This document shows positions 1 through 9,197 of a DNA stretch of 64,000 nt, one piece after another; within the stretch, counting starts at the first letter, position 1; each line of letters begins with the position of its first letter. The position numbers and the translations under genes are program-made. The notes beneath the pieces are model-generated. The model was not told the DNA's origin, searched no databases, and saw only the letters and a list, made by a program, of their open reading frames with translations. The DNA comes from Brevundimonas sp. (GTDB taxonomy: Bacteria > Pseudomonadota > Alphaproteobacteria > Caulobacterales > Caulobacteraceae), in NCBI RefSeq assembly GCF_003248455.1, contig NZ_QFNM01000003.1, positions 1-64,000 on the forward strand. The letters run 5' to 3'.

Positions 1-2331
1 GGAGGTCCCGCCCGTGGTGACGGAGAAGAGGTCAGCCGGGTTCGTGACGTTTTCGCGCGCGACAAGGTTCTGACGGCCCATCGCGTTGAGCGCCGCGACC
101 GCTTCCAACTTCTGCGAGGTCGAGACGGCCGCTGCGGTCTCGGCCGCCGTCTTGAAGCCGCCAGCCTGCGAGGCGGACGTGGCGCTGGCGCCGGAGGCGG
201 CCACGGAGTCCTGCTTGGCCGAAATGGCGTCCGCCTTCGCCAGGATCGCGTCCGCTCTCGCAGAAACCGCGCCGTCCTTGGCGATGATCGCATCCGCCTT
301 GGCCTGGATCACCGCCGCCTTGTCAGCCGCGACCTGGGCCGCATTGGCCGCCGAACTGGCCGTGTCGCCGTAGACGGTTTCAAGGTCCGCCACCGCCGCC
401 GCGTTCGCCGCGCTGACCTGCTCGACGCCTTGAAGGCGGTCGGTGATCTCCGTCACCGCGATCCGAACCGGGCTCTCGGGGGACAGGTCGCCGGCGATGA
501 TGGTGGACGTCGAAACGGTGATCCAGTTGGACGGCAGGACCGGCCGCGAGGGATCGCCGATCGGAACCAGACGGCACTCCAGCGCCTGATCGGGGCCGAC
601 GCCGTTGGTCACATTCGCCTGACCTCTGGCGGCATCATCGATGCGGGTCGGCGCGGCGTCAGTTTCGCCGACGCGGCGAACTTCGGCGCGGATCGCCGTC
701 ATCGCCGTATCGGCCGTCGTGACATCCCAGCTGAAACGGACCGCTGGAAGCGTGGACGTGTCGCCCGCTAGCGTGATCGCTTCCGCCTGGACGCCGAACA
801 GCTGCAGGGCGTCGATCGGCGTAGGCGCCGGCGGCGGCAGGGTGCGATCCTCGACCGGGTCCGGCACGCCGTAGACGGACGATGCGATCTCTTCCAGCAC
901 AAGGCTGTTCTGCCATTCGGCGTTCAGCGAGAAGCTGACGATGCGGTAGCGAACGGTTGCGCCACCATGACGCCGATCGCTCTTCCAGGCGATCCAGTCG
1001 CCCTCTTCCAGCCCTGCAAAACGAGGCGGCAGCGTCACCGTCGCCCGTCGCTCTAGCGCGGCCTTGCGCAGGGCGATCGCACCATTGCCGTTGGCCTGTG
1101 ACGCCCGGATCACCAGCGCCAGCGCCAGGGTCATCTCGCGCGGCCCGCCGTCGCCGATCGGCGCAGGCGCCATGCGCGACAGATCGCGGATCACGGGCGC
1201 CGCGTGATCGAGCCAGCCTTGCGTCGGTTCGACATAGCGCGGGACGATGGTGTTGATCCGTCCGCCGTCGGAATCCGGCAGGAAGGGCGTCGCGCCGATC
1301 GGTTTGCCGATGACCAGATCGCCATCGGTGATCGTGACAACCGCCGCCTTGGCCTGGCCCGGCTCGATCTCGACGCCGCCTTCGCGCTGCACGATCACGC
1401 CGGCCATCGCGGCGGCGAACAGTTCCTCGACTTCGATAAAGGCCTGGTTGGCCGCGATTACGCCGTCGGCCGTGTAGCGGATTTCGCCATCGACGGCTTC
1501 ATCACAAAGGTTCGCCGCCGCGATGATCCGCGCGGGCGGCGCTTCCTCCGCCGACAAACCGCGCCCGATCAACAGGTGCTGCGGCTCGCCCTGATGGCCC
1601 GTCGCATAGATTCCGCGCGTGTAGGCGTAGCGCAGCAGGGCGGCGTTGCGGCTGAAGGTGTGCGTGGAAGTGTCCGCCCAGGTCTGGGGATCGGGTCCGG
1701 TATAGCCCAGCGCCGGATCGCGGCGAGGATCATAGACGCGCAGACCCCGGACAACGAACTTCAGGCGCGGATGCCCTTGGGTCCAGACCGCCTCGTCAAA
1801 CCGCGTATCCACGACCACATGGGCGACGCCGGCCAGCACGTCGTTCGCGGTCCACCCGCCGTTCTGCTGCACATGCAGCGGCGGCACGTTGCCGCCTGCA
1901 AACCCGTTCTTGAACTCGATGCTCAGCTTGCCGTTGAAGCCCGGCTGAACGCCGTTGTTAGTCCAGTTGTAGAAGACGTCATCCACGTAGTAGCCGACGA
2001 TCCCATCCAGCAGATGATCCGCCAGAGCGATCACGCGTGTGACCGTGTCGGTCCCGTATTTTCCGCCGAAGTTGAACGCGTCCAGCAGCGAGCCGCCGGT
2101 GCAGGCCATGCCAAGGATCGCCTCGCGCGGCACCTCGCCGAGCGACAGCTGGGTAACGCTGGCCTGACGTTCCTGGACCGACTGTTTGGACAGCCCCAGC
2201 GCCTTGGCGGCCTTGCTCAGGGCCACCGTCGCGGCGACCTGAAGCACCGTCTTGACGACGAACGCGGTCACCGCCTTGACGGTGATCGTTTTAGCCACCC
2301 AAGCGGCGGCGACGGCAACGACTTGAGGCAT
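1..2331 (-). CDS. Phage tail tip / central fibre protein (partial, C-terminus outside window)
   Basis: An open minus-strand frame starts at ATG 2331 and stays open to base 1, giving 777 residues with no stop, so it continues to the left. The start overlaps the stop of the preceding gene (TAATG). The N-terminus is hydrophobic and Ala/Val-rich (about residues 1-45), as in lambda gpJ-type and GTA gp15-type tip proteins. The middle is globular. The visible C-terminal part (about 680-760) is an Ala/Lys/Asp-rich heptad-like region with repeated KADAI/ARADAI motifs, typical of trimeric fibre coiled coils. Its position directly after a hub and a peptidase gene supports a host-contact role. The longest plus-strand frame here is a shadow. 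Confidence 0.85.
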   Translation of the reverse strand, partial: MPQVVAVAAAWVAKTITVKAVTAFVVKTVLQVAATVALSKAAKALGLSKQSVQERQASVTQLSLGEVPREAILGMACTGGSLLDAFNFGGKYGTDTVTRVIALADHLLDGIVGYYVDDVFYNWTNNGVQPGFNGKLSIEFKNGFAGGNVPPLHVQQNGGWTANDVLAGVAHVVVDTRFDEAVWTQGHPRLKFVVRGLRVYDPRRDPALGYTGPDPQTWADTSTHTFSRNAALLRYAYTRGIYATGHQGEPQHLLIGRGLSAEEAPPARIIAAANLCDEAVDGEIRYTADGVIAANQAFIEVEELFAAAMAGVIVQREGGVEIEPGQAKAAVVTITDGDLVIGKPIGATPFLPDSDGGRINTIVPRYVEPTQGWLDHAAPVIRDLSRMAPAPIGDGGPREMTLALALVIRASQANGNGAIALRKAALERRATVTLPPRFAGLEEGDWIAWKSDRRHGGATVRYRIVSFSLNAEWQNSLVLEEIASSVYGVPDPVEDRTLPPPAPTPIDALQLFGVQAEAITLAGDTSTLPAVRFSWDVTTADTAMTAIRAEVRRVGETDAAPTRIDDAARGQANVTNGVGPDQALECRLVPIGDPSRPVLPSNWITVSTSTIIAGDLSPESPVRIAVTEITDRLQGVEQVSAANAAAVADLETVYGDTASSAANAAQVAADKAAVIQAKADAIIAKDGAVSARADAILAKADAISAKQDSVAASGASATSASQAGGFKTAAETAAAVSTSQKLEAVAALNAMGRQNLVARENVTNPADLFSVTTGGTS

Positions 2332-2726
2332 TACTCGGCACTCCAGGCGATCGCCAGTTCTTCACGCGGCAGCCGGCGCCAGCCGATTTCAGCTGGTCCG
2401 ACTAGGGTCTCGCCTTCGATCAGGACCAGGGCGCCGTCACGCGTCAGACCGGCGTCGCCGCGCTGGGCCGCCGGCAGATCCACGCGGGTCATGACCGTGT
2501 CGACGGCGGCGGCCAGACCGCCATAGCGACGGATGACCCGAAGCGCGCCGCGCCGCGTGCTCCATTCGCTGGCGAAGCGATCCAGAGGGGCCTTTCCCGT
2601 CTGCGCCTTAATGCCGTCGCTCATGGCACGCGCGCAGTCGTGCGTGCTGGGCGTTTTTTCGTAACCGAACCGCCAGTCTTCCCGGCTTTCCAGAAACGCG
2701 ATCAAGGCGGCGGCGTCGCGGCTCAT
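2331..2726 (-). CDS. DUF6950-like tail peptidase-type protein
   Basis: 131 residues. The pattern resembles the DUF6950 phage family: an N-terminal aromatic/Gly stretch, a DCAR segment (Asp-Cys at about 30-31), a TGKAP motif, then Y..GL-type Gly-Gly near residue 69. In related tails this slot holds an NlpC/P60 cysteine peptidase that helps the tail cross the cell wall (RcGTA gp14 position). The Cys could be the nucleophile, but I cannot place a full Cys-His-Asp triad, so activity is uncertain. It overlaps the upstream hub gene by 4 bp and the tip gene by 1 bp. Confidence 0.7.
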   Translation of the reverse strand: MSRDAAALIAFLESREDWRFGYEKTPSTHDCARAMSDGIKAQTGKAPLDRFASEWSTRRGALRVIRRYGGLAAAVDTVMTRVDLPAAQRGDAGLTRDGALVLIEGETLVGPAEIGWRRLPREELAIAWSAE

Positions 2727-3364
2727 CGGGCGACCATGGCGGCGGCGGCGATGAGCAGATTGCCGCGTGGGAAGGTCCCGCCCATCGCCGATCCGGCCGT
2801 CTGTGGCGGCTTGCCGCCCCAGTAGATGGCTTTCTCGCCAGCATAGGCGACGCGCCGCATGCCGCCGTCGTTCGGATTGATCAGGCGCTGATCGGCATCC
2901 GTCCGCATCCGTTCAGAACGACGGCCCAAGCCCCGCGCAGCACCCTCGACCACAAGCGTCAGACTGGCCGTGCCGCCCGGCGTCTCGCTGATCTGGACCT
3001 GATCGACCCGCCCGCGCAGATAGACGGCGGCGTGAAGCAGGCGCGAACCCGACCCGTCAAACACAAGGCGGCGGATGACGACCGGCGCACCGCGCAGCTG
3101 ACGCAGGTCGGACTCCGGCAGCAGAGCGGATTCGACGCCGTCCAACGTGATCTGCGCCGGCGACTCCGCGCCGCCCAGTGATCCCGCCGAAACGGAGACT
3201 AGGCCGCGACTGCCGACGCCCTGATAGGCCTCGCCGTCGATCACCAGGGCGCCGTGACCGCCCCAAAGGCGGATGGGATCGGCCGTGCTGATCTGCACGG
3301 CTCCGGACACGATGACGTCGCCGCTGGCCAGGGCGGCCAGCGCCTCTGCGCTGAACGATTTCAT
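2723..3364 (-). CDS. DUF2163-like tail hub protein
   Basis: 213 residues, beta-rich, with an MKSFSAEALAALASGDV start and a middle part reading like baseplate-hub repeats. It fits the DUF2163 family, the hub protein (gp13) in Rhodobacter gene transfer agent tails. The gene order tape measure, distal tail, hub, peptidase, tip protein is the same as in those particles. The C-terminal 60 residues carry an NPNDGGMR segment and end in an Ala-rich helix. Overlaps the next gene by 4 bp (ATGA), implying translational coupling. Confidence 0.75.
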   Translation of the reverse strand: MKSFSAEALAALASGDVIVSGAVQISTADPIRLWGGHGALVIDGEAYQGVGSRGLVSVSAGSLGGAESPAQITLDGVESALLPESDLRQLRGAPVVIRRLVFDGSGSRLLHAAVYLRGRVDQVQISETPGGTASLTLVVEGAARGLGRRSERMRTDADQRLINPNDGGMRRVAYAGEKAIYWGGKPPQTAGSAMGGTFPRGNLLIAAAAMVAR

Positions 3365-3377
3365 GGGAGTGTCCTTG

Positions 3378-4052
3378 TTAGGGGAGCAGGACCTGGATCG
3401 CGGCGATTGTGCCGCCGATCCGAAGGGTCCGGGTCTTCTCGCCCAGTTTCGTCTCTTCCGAGATCTGCTTCATGACGCAGGTCGGTTCTTTCATGTCCGC
3501 GACCGCCGTGCCCGGCGTCAGCGTCGGCAACGGCGGCTCGACAATCACCGTCACCACGCCAGAGCCGTTGGCGATCGCGGGCCTGACGGCGCGGCACAAC
3601 GCACGACGCTGGACCCCGCCCGTCACCCAGCGCCACATGATCAGGTCGCCGACGCTGACGACGAAGCCCGGCGGGAAGCCGTTGAGCGTCGGCTCATCTC
3701 GATCGGCGTTGACCGACCAGCTGGATGCCGAGCCATCGAAAGCGCCACCGCCCGCCCGCGTCAGTCCGGCGAACCCGGCGGGGGCCGATAGCGGATAACG
3801 CCGCCCCTGGTCATAACCCAGGAAGGTCCGCTGTTGGCCGCGCAGCACCGCCACGAACGCCCGCCATTCTTCCGAAGTCGCCCGGCTGATCGACTGGCCA
3901 AGCGTCCAGCGCGCCCGCCACAGAGGGAAGCCCAGCGTGACCCCGCCAACGGCGCCGTCCGTCGTCGGCGAGATCGCGTCCACCCGTTCGGGTTCGAAAT
4001 ACTCGCTCGCCACGCCCTGGGGCATGGCGATGGGAAAGACCAGACTGCTCAC
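3378..4052 (-). CDS. Distal tail (Dit-like) protein
   Basis: 224 residues between tape measure and hub, the slot of the distal tail protein in siphovirus and GTA tails. The sequence has the feel of a Dit: an early segment with two WR/WT aromatic patches (about 45-55), an RGQQRTFLGYD motif near 70-80, and a beta-rich C-terminus ending in a hydrophobic strand. I do not see a clear DUF2460 signature, so the call rests mainly on position. The start overlaps the tape measure stop (ATGA); a 13-bp gap follows before the hub gene. Confidence 0.6.
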   Translation of the reverse strand: MSSLVFPIAMPQGVASEYFEPERVDAISPTTDGAVGGVTLGFPLWRARWTLGQSISRATSEEWRAFVAVLRGQQRTFLGYDQGRRYPLSAPAGFAGLTRAGGGAFDGSASSWSVNADRDEPTLNGFPPGFVVSVGDLIMWRWVTGGVQRRALCRAVRPAIANGSGVVTVIVEPPLPTLTPGTAVADMKEPTCVMKQISEETKLGEKTRTLRIGGTIAAIQVLLP

Positions 4053-6754
4053 GAGGCGATCTGCCGGCGCGCGATGGCGTCGTTGACCGTCGCGATCGTG
4101 CGGCCTTCGAACTCGGCCCGGTCCTGGGCGAGCAGGCCTTCCAACCGTTCGGTGTCCACACCGCTGATCGTGTGAGACGGCGCATAGACCGCCTTGATCA
4201 CAAGCGGCTGCGCGGTCCCTGTGGTCGCCCGTCGAACCATATCCATCGACCTCGCGCTTTCGATGACCCGCGACCCGCGCGGCAGATCGAGCAGTTCCGG
4301 ACCTCGCTCGCCCACCCAGGTCGGCCCTCCGGTCCAGAAGTCCGTGCCCTCGGCGTTGCGCCCAAACAGGAAGTCCACGCCTTTTGAGATCCAGCTGCTG
4401 ACGCCCTTTCCAGACCCGCCGCTGAAGTCGAAATCCAGGAAGCCGTCGATCAACTTGTTCAGCAGCCGATCCGCCGCGTTATCGAACTGGTTGGCTAGGG
4501 CGTCCCGGATGCCGCCGCTGCGTAGGTCGGCGATCATGCCCTTGATCCCATCGCGGAACGCCCCGGTCGTTTGAGCGCGCATCAGCTGGCCATATTCGGC
4601 AGCGGCCTGCTCTCGACCTTCCCCAGAATTTAGCGGGTTCAGAGGATTCTTCTCAATCTCTTCAGCTCGGCTCGCAATCCAACTCTCGCGATTCAAATCC
4701 CGCATCGCACCACGGTCGCCCGAGGCCTGAGCCAAGACGGCTTTCCATTCCCGTTCGCGAGCCTTCGCGCTGCGCTCAAGCGCTTGAGCCCGCGCCTCGT
4801 CGTAGTCTTTGATTTCTGACTCTACCAGGTTGCGCGCAGTCGCTGTGTCTAGGCCCTTCTTTTCGTAAGCCAGGATGCGGGCGGCGATATCCAGCGCCCG
4901 CTCCCGCGATTGGACAAACCGATCCTCACCGGCCAGACGCATGATCTCGATATCGCGCTGCTGACCCATGTCCCGAATCTCTCGGGTTTGTTGGTCAGCG
5001 CGGGCGTCGATCAAACGCTGTTGCTCCTCAAGCGCTTTCGTCCGCGCCGCCTCGGCGGCCGTGCCATCGTCGATCAACTGGCGTTCACGCATGCGAGCGG
5101 CGTTCGCATCCTCGATCCGCTGAACTTCCGGATAGTCCTGACGGGCGCGCGCCACCTCCAGGTCAAGGGTGCTGACGCGGTCTTCCTCGCGGCGGCTCCG
5201 TTGAAGCGCTTCCTTTCGCTCCCGCTCAGCCTCGCGAGCCTCGCGTGCGGCGGCGGCACGGGCTGACCGTGCGGCCGCCGCCCCCTTTTTCTCGCGAGCC
5301 TCCCGAGCGACACGATCTCGCTCGGCCTGCTGGTTTGCGGCCGCTTCCGAGGCCACACCGGCGTCCAGCATCTCGCGGATGCCCTTTTGGCGCTCTTCGA
5401 CCCACAGCTGGCTTTCAAAGCGGCGCCGCGCCATTGGCGTCGCCGCCGCGCCAACTAGGGTTCGAAGATTTTGGATGCGCTCATCCTGCGTCGTGTGCAG
5501 GAACTCGTCCAGCATATCGATCGCATTGGAGATGGATCGCCCGATGTCGTTCCAGACGTCCGTGATCTCCCGAGCGCGGTCAGCATGGCCGGACACCGCG
5601 CTTGTCAGTTCGTTCATCAACATGATCTGAGCGCCGCGCAGGTTTCCCTGCTCAATCATGTTGTCGATATCGCGCAGTTGCGCTTGGTCGAGCAGCCCGA
5701 ACTGCTCGGTCATGGCATGCGCGGCCTTCTTCGGGTCCTCCATGGCCTTTGCCAGGTTTTTTGTCGCTTGCTCAGCATCGACGCCGGTGAACGACGCATA
5801 ATCTCGCGTCATCGAGATCAGGCCACCCAAAACCTCCTTACCTACCGCGCCGGTCGCCAAGTATTCCGTGGCCATTTCGCGGGCCGCCTTGCGCGAAATC
5901 TCACCGTTGTCAGCAGCGGCGACGCTCAGGTCTCTCAGCTGGCCAGCGGTTAGTCCCGCAGTCCGGCCGATGCCCGTGGCGGCGCTTTCGTACTCGGCCG
6001 CAGCCTGTTCGCCTTTGACCCAAGCTGCCCCCAAAAGGATGACGCCAGCTGCTGCGACCGAAAGCCCAGCGCCGATGGCGATCATTGAAGCGCTCGCCTT
6101 GAACCCGCTGGTCGCCAGGGCGTCCAGAATCTGCGGCCCCTGCTGAATCGCGATCATGGCGGGGTTCATGCCCATGGCGGCGGTCACGAACACGTCGGAG
6201 GCCTGACGGGTAAGGTTCAGTCGAGACGCCAACGCCAATCGGGTCAGGCCTTTTTCGTTGCGGGCGATGGCCGCTGTCGTCTCGTCGAACCGGACCCGCG
6301 CCTGACCCTGCAACTGCGCCAGTTCGCCGGTCGTGATCTTCCCGGCGTTGGCGAGGGTCTGATATTCCTTGAGTTCATGGTTCAGCTTGTTCTGGGCGGC
6401 CGTCAGGGGGTCGATCGACGCCCGCAGCGCTTCGACCCTGCGCAGGTCGGTGTCGTCCTGCATGAACACGCTGGCGGAGGCTGCCGCCGAGCCACGGGCG
6501 TCCCGGTTCAGGCCCGGCGCGTAGCCGGCGTTGACGGCGAACTGGGATCGCTGCGCCTGCGCCGAATCCTGCGCCGCCTGCGCCATGGCGCGATACTTCT
6601 TCTCCAGCCGATCGGCCGCTGCCGTCGCCTGCGCCGCGCCCTGTTCGGCGGCGGCGTAGGTTTCCTTGAAGCCCTGCGCCACCTCCTGCTGGTCGCGTCG
6701 CAGTTCGGTCTTACCCTCAGCCTTCAGGCGATAGGCGATCTGGCGCGTCGTCAT
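4049..6754 (-). CDS. Tail tape measure protein
   Basis: 901 residues, the longest tail gene, directly after the G/GT chaperone frame as expected. It is mostly helical with long charged coiled-coil stretches (about 440-620, rich in Ala, Glu, Arg), plus a hydrophobic segment near 200-250 that could insert in the host membrane. The C-terminal 130 residues contain the lambda-type ending: a TGGPTWVGERGPELLDLP motif followed by GS.V, seen in many tape measure proteins. The number of residues sets the tail length. Its start ATG overlaps the GT stop (ATGA). Confidence 0.93.
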   Translation of the reverse strand: MTTRQIAYRLKAEGKTELRRDQQEVAQGFKETYAAAEQGAAQATAAADRLEKKYRAMAQAAQDSAQAQRSQFAVNAGYAPGLNRDARGSAAASASVFMQDDTDLRRVEALRASIDPLTAAQNKLNHELKEYQTLANAGKITTGELAQLQGQARVRFDETTAAIARNEKGLTRLALASRLNLTRQASDVFVTAAMGMNPAMIAIQQGPQILDALATSGFKASASMIAIGAGLSVAAAGVILLGAAWVKGEQAAAEYESAATGIGRTAGLTAGQLRDLSVAAADNGEISRKAAREMATEYLATGAVGKEVLGGLISMTRDYASFTGVDAEQATKNLAKAMEDPKKAAHAMTEQFGLLDQAQLRDIDNMIEQGNLRGAQIMLMNELTSAVSGHADRAREITDVWNDIGRSISNAIDMLDEFLHTTQDERIQNLRTLVGAAATPMARRRFESQLWVEERQKGIREMLDAGVASEAAANQQAERDRVAREAREKKGAAAARSARAAAAREAREAERERKEALQRSRREEDRVSTLDLEVARARQDYPEVQRIEDANAARMRERQLIDDGTAAEAARTKALEEQQRLIDARADQQTREIRDMGQQRDIEIMRLAGEDRFVQSRERALDIAARILAYEKKGLDTATARNLVESEIKDYDEARAQALERSAKAREREWKAVLAQASGDRGAMRDLNRESWIASRAEEIEKNPLNPLNSGEGREQAAAEYGQLMRAQTTGAFRDGIKGMIADLRSGGIRDALANQFDNAADRLLNKLIDGFLDFDFSGGSGKGVSSWISKGVDFLFGRNAEGTDFWTGGPTWVGERGPELLDLPRGSRVIESARSMDMVRRATTGTAQPLVIKAVYAPSHTISGVDTERLEGLLAQDRAEFEGRTIATVNDAIARRQIAS

Positions 6755-7412
6755 TCGTCACTCTCCTTGCGCAAGCCCTTCAGCACCGCGCCCTCGATCT
6801 CAGGAAGGCAGGCTGACAACAGGTCGGCCGTGGCCGCATCCATCGGAGTCAATCCGGCAAAGGCGATCCAGGCCGGATAATCCAGCCCGATCACCCCGTT
6901 CATGCCGACCCTCAGTTGGCCGGCGCAGCTTTCGACGATCGACCAGACCTTTTGGCCGGCCGCGCTGCGCGGCTCGTTTTCGCGATAGGGGCATTCGGCG
7001 CAGTCGCCGCAGGCGTCGCAAAAGGCGGGACCTCCGTCGAAGTGCCAGTCGGCGAGCGCCCCGATCCTTTTTTTTCGGCGGCGGCGTCCACGATCGACTG
7101 GACGTAGGTTCGGTCCAGCTTGTCATAGACATCGGGACGCTGACGCAGCAGGGCGACGATATTGTCGGCCGTAAGATCCGCGACCCCGTCCCCGTCTGCG
7201 GCGCCGACGCCCTCCCATTCCACAAGACCCCAGATGACGCAGCCGGTGACGAAGGCGAACTCCGGATCGCTCCGATCGTCCTGCTCCATCACCATGCGCA
7301 GGTGGCGCCGAGCCGATACGATGGCTTCCGACGGGCCGTGGCGGAACAGCCCCCGGATGCCGGGGGCCAGGTCGATCCATTTCGGCGGGATCGACGCCGC
7401 GATCTGGAACAT
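6751..7412 (-). CDS. Tail assembly chaperone GT (-1 frameshift product)
   Basis: If ribosomes slip back one base on the A8 run at 7075-7068, translation leaves the G frame after codon 115 and stays open for 105 further codons, ending at 6751, four bases into the tape measure start. The extension is protein-like: a WHFDGGPAFC start, four cysteines spaced C-x2-C-x2-C-x2-C, a CPYREN motif, then a GVIGLDYPAWIAF core. Related phage T domains carry the same Cys-rich and GLD-type core. Total about 220 residues. A start inside the T region (ATG 6903) could give a separate 50-residue product. The frameshift itself is inferred, not shown. Confidence 0.8.
6912..7412 (-). CDS. Tail assembly chaperone G (unshifted product)
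   Basis: 166 residues in the zero frame, between the tail tube and the tape measure, the universal position for the lambda G-type chaperone that coats the tape measure during tail assembly. Residues 1-115 are an ordered helical domain. After the EKK codons the zero-frame tail is low-complexity (Ser, Thr, Pro, Ala), as expected if the functional continuation is in the -1 frame. The start overlaps the tail tube stop (TGATG). Confidence 0.85.
   Translation of the reverse strand: MFQIAASIPPKWIDLAPGIRGLFRHGPSEAIVSARRHLRMVMEQDDRSDPEFAFVTGCVIWGLVEWEGVGAADGDGVADLTADNIVALLRQRPDVYDKLDRTYVQSIVDAAAEKKGSGRSPTGTSTEVPPFATPAATAPNAPIAKTSRAARPAKRSGRSSKAAPAN
7068..7075 (-). promoter_or_regulatory. A8 slippery site for -1 programmed frameshift
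   Basis: On the minus strand the codons GAA AAA AAA GGA give a run of eight A residues. Both tRNA-Lys anticodons can re-pair after a one-base slip (A AAA AAA to AAA AAA A). It sits 345 bases into gene G, and the -1 frame is open from here to the tape measure start. Confidence 0.8.
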
Positions 7413-8734
7413 CAGGCGGCCGCCGGGACGACGTATTCGGCGACGTCGTTGTCCAGAACGAAGGTGACCAGGCGGCCGGTCGCGGGGTCCTGCGCGCCCT
7501 GCCAGTTGTAGTCGGCCTGGATGGCGCCCGGCCCCGTGATCGGACGTTTGGCCTTCGGCAGATAGACGGCGTGCGCGATGTGGCGCAGCGCAAAGGTCGA
7601 GCCGGGGATAGCCCAGCTGAACGCCAGTTCGCAGGCCTCTCCGTTCTCGGCCTGGGTCTGCATGTCCGTTGAATCGTAGCGGATGCCGACCGAGCCGGTC
7701 ACGCCAGCCATGCCTTCATCCACCCCGCCGATCCGGCCGTCGCCGCGCCCAACCGTCGGCACCGGGTCCGCGCCGTTCGAATAGTTGAACTGACCGCTGA
7801 CCAGGGACGGCCCGAACGGCATGCCGTTGCGACGGGCCGTGCCCGAGAAGGCCGAGAACTTGCGCATCACCAAGACGGTCGGATCGGCCTTGATCGTCTC
7901 CGCCGCCACCGGCGTCTCGCCTTGGGCGATGGCGCCGATGGTGGCGTTCAAGTTGCCGCTGCGCTGAAGCGGCACCCCGTAGGTGTTGGCCTTCAGTCCG
8001 TAGTTTTGCGTGAAGCTCGGCACTTCAGGCATGCCGACCTCGGCCGTCGCGGAAGGCGTCGTCAGGGACGTGGCGTCCACCTTCCAGGTGTGGCGATAGC
8101 CGCCCGTCGCGGCGCCGCCCGTCAGGGTCGCGCCGGACGCCGTCACGGCCGCAGAACTGGCGGCCAGGGCGAAGCTGTTACCGACGACGCCGACAGCATC
8201 GTGCAGCACATAGATTTTCCGAGCGGCGTCATCCCCCCAGTAGGAAGCCGCAGCGACGCCGGGAACCGCACTGGCGTTCAGCGCCCGCACGGCGTTCGCA
8301 ATGGTCGCCTTCAACGTCGGCCCGATCTTGATCTGGTTCGCGCCGGCCGCGCCCGTGGTGAAGGTGAACACCTGACCGCCGACGGTGATCGTCCCGTTAT
8401 TCGCGGGCTGGGCCGAGAAGGTCAGGTCGCCCGTCGCCGCGACACCCGCCGCAGTGGATGGCGCGCCGAACAGCAGGGTGTACCAAAGACCGATGTTGCG
8501 GGCGCACAGCGGCACGACGACGTCACCGGCGTTGTTGACCGCATCGCGGCCGGGTTTCTGCGGCATGCGGCCGAAGCCCAGAACGTCGCTTTCGACCAGA
8601 CCCTGTTCGTCGCCGATATTGGCGCTGACGAACGGAACTTGGAACCAGGACAGAACGGACAGCAGCGCCCCATAGGACGCCTCCATGCCCAACAGGAAGC
8701 GCGCATTGGCGCCGCGAGCGCGACCACCAGCCAT
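7412..8734 (-). CDS. Major tail tube protein with inserted beta domain
   Basis: 440 residues, larger than most tail tube subunits. Residues 1-100 and 210-440 form the likely tube fold. Residues about 101-208 look like an inserted module common in phage virion proteins: strand TITVGGQVFTFTT, then IKIG, then a helix ANAVRALNAS, a SYWGDD turn, and a closing GNSFAL ... ATLTGG strand pair. Such modules usually decorate the outside of the tube. Position between the tail-terminator-like gene and the G/GT chaperones supports the call. A 30-bp gap to the upstream gene. Confidence 0.85.
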   Translation of the reverse strand: MAGGRARGANARFLLGMEASYGALLSVLSWFQVPFVSANIGDEQGLVESDVLGFGRMPQKPGRDAVNNAGDVVVPLCARNIGLWYTLLFGAPSTAAGVAATGDLTFSAQPANNGTITVGGQVFTFTTGAAGANQIKIGPTLKATIANAVRALNASAVPGVAAASYWGDDAARKIYVLHDAVGVVGNSFALAASSAAVTASGATLTGGAATGGYRHTWKVDATSLTTPSATAEVGMPEVPSFTQNYGLKANTYGVPLQRSGNLNATIGAIAQGETPVAAETIKADPTVLVMRKFSAFSGTARRNGMPFGPSLVSGQFNYSNGADPVPTVGRGDGRIGGVDEGMAGVTGSVGIRYDSTDMQTQAENGEACELAFSWAIPGSTFALRHIAHAVYLPKAKRPITGPGAIQADYNWQGAQDPATGRLVTFVLDNDVAEYVVPAAA

Positions 8735-8764
8735 ATCAGTTCTCCATGAAAAGGGGTCGCTGGG

Positions 8765-9196
8765 TCAGCCCAGGCGACGGGTTGTGGTGTACTCAGCCGT
8801 CAAGGTCAGGATCGCCGCCCTGACCGGCCCAGCCGAAGCAGAGGCGATGTCGTCCGGCGACGGAGCGTCGATCTCGGACCACATGCAAAGGCCGCCAAGA
8901 CTGATGTCTTGGGTGTGGGTCTCGGACAGGGCGGTCAGCATCGCGTCCAGCGCCGCGAAGCGGTCCACGGCCCCCTCTGGGGCGAAAACCTCGATCGGGA
9001 TGGTGTGCCGGTAAGTGAAGGCGTGGGGAGAGAAACATTCCTCCGGTTCGCCGGGCTCGCCGTCCTGAACGATTACCTTTCCGCCGCTGCCGACGCGCTC
9101 CGGCCATGGCGCGCCGCGCTCAGGCTTGGAGGCTGGCAGGGCCGCTACAGCCATGGCGACCACGGCCTGCACCACCATTTCGCCGTGACGGGCCAT
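8765..9196 (-). CDS. Tail terminator-like protein
   Basis: 143 residues with the layout of gpU/DUF3168-type tail terminators: an N-terminal helix, a central strand pair with FTYRHTIPIEVFAPEG, a helix FAALDAMLTALSE, and a C-terminal beta strand AAILTLTAEYTTT. These proteins cap the tail tube and join it to the head. The call depends on fold pattern and position between DUF6441-like and tail tube genes. Confidence 0.65.
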   Translation of the reverse strand: MARHGEMVVQAVVAMAVAALPASKPERGAPWPERVGSGGKVIVQDGEPGEPEECFSPHAFTYRHTIPIEVFAPEGAVDRFAALDAMLTALSETHTQDISLGGLCMWSEIDAPSPDDIASASAGPVRAAILTLTAEYTTTRRLG

Positions 9197-9197
9197 C

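Noticed and set aside
1204..2526. Plus-strand frame of 440 codons
   Set aside because: Antisense to the tail tip gene; very His/Arg/Asp-rich with no motif.
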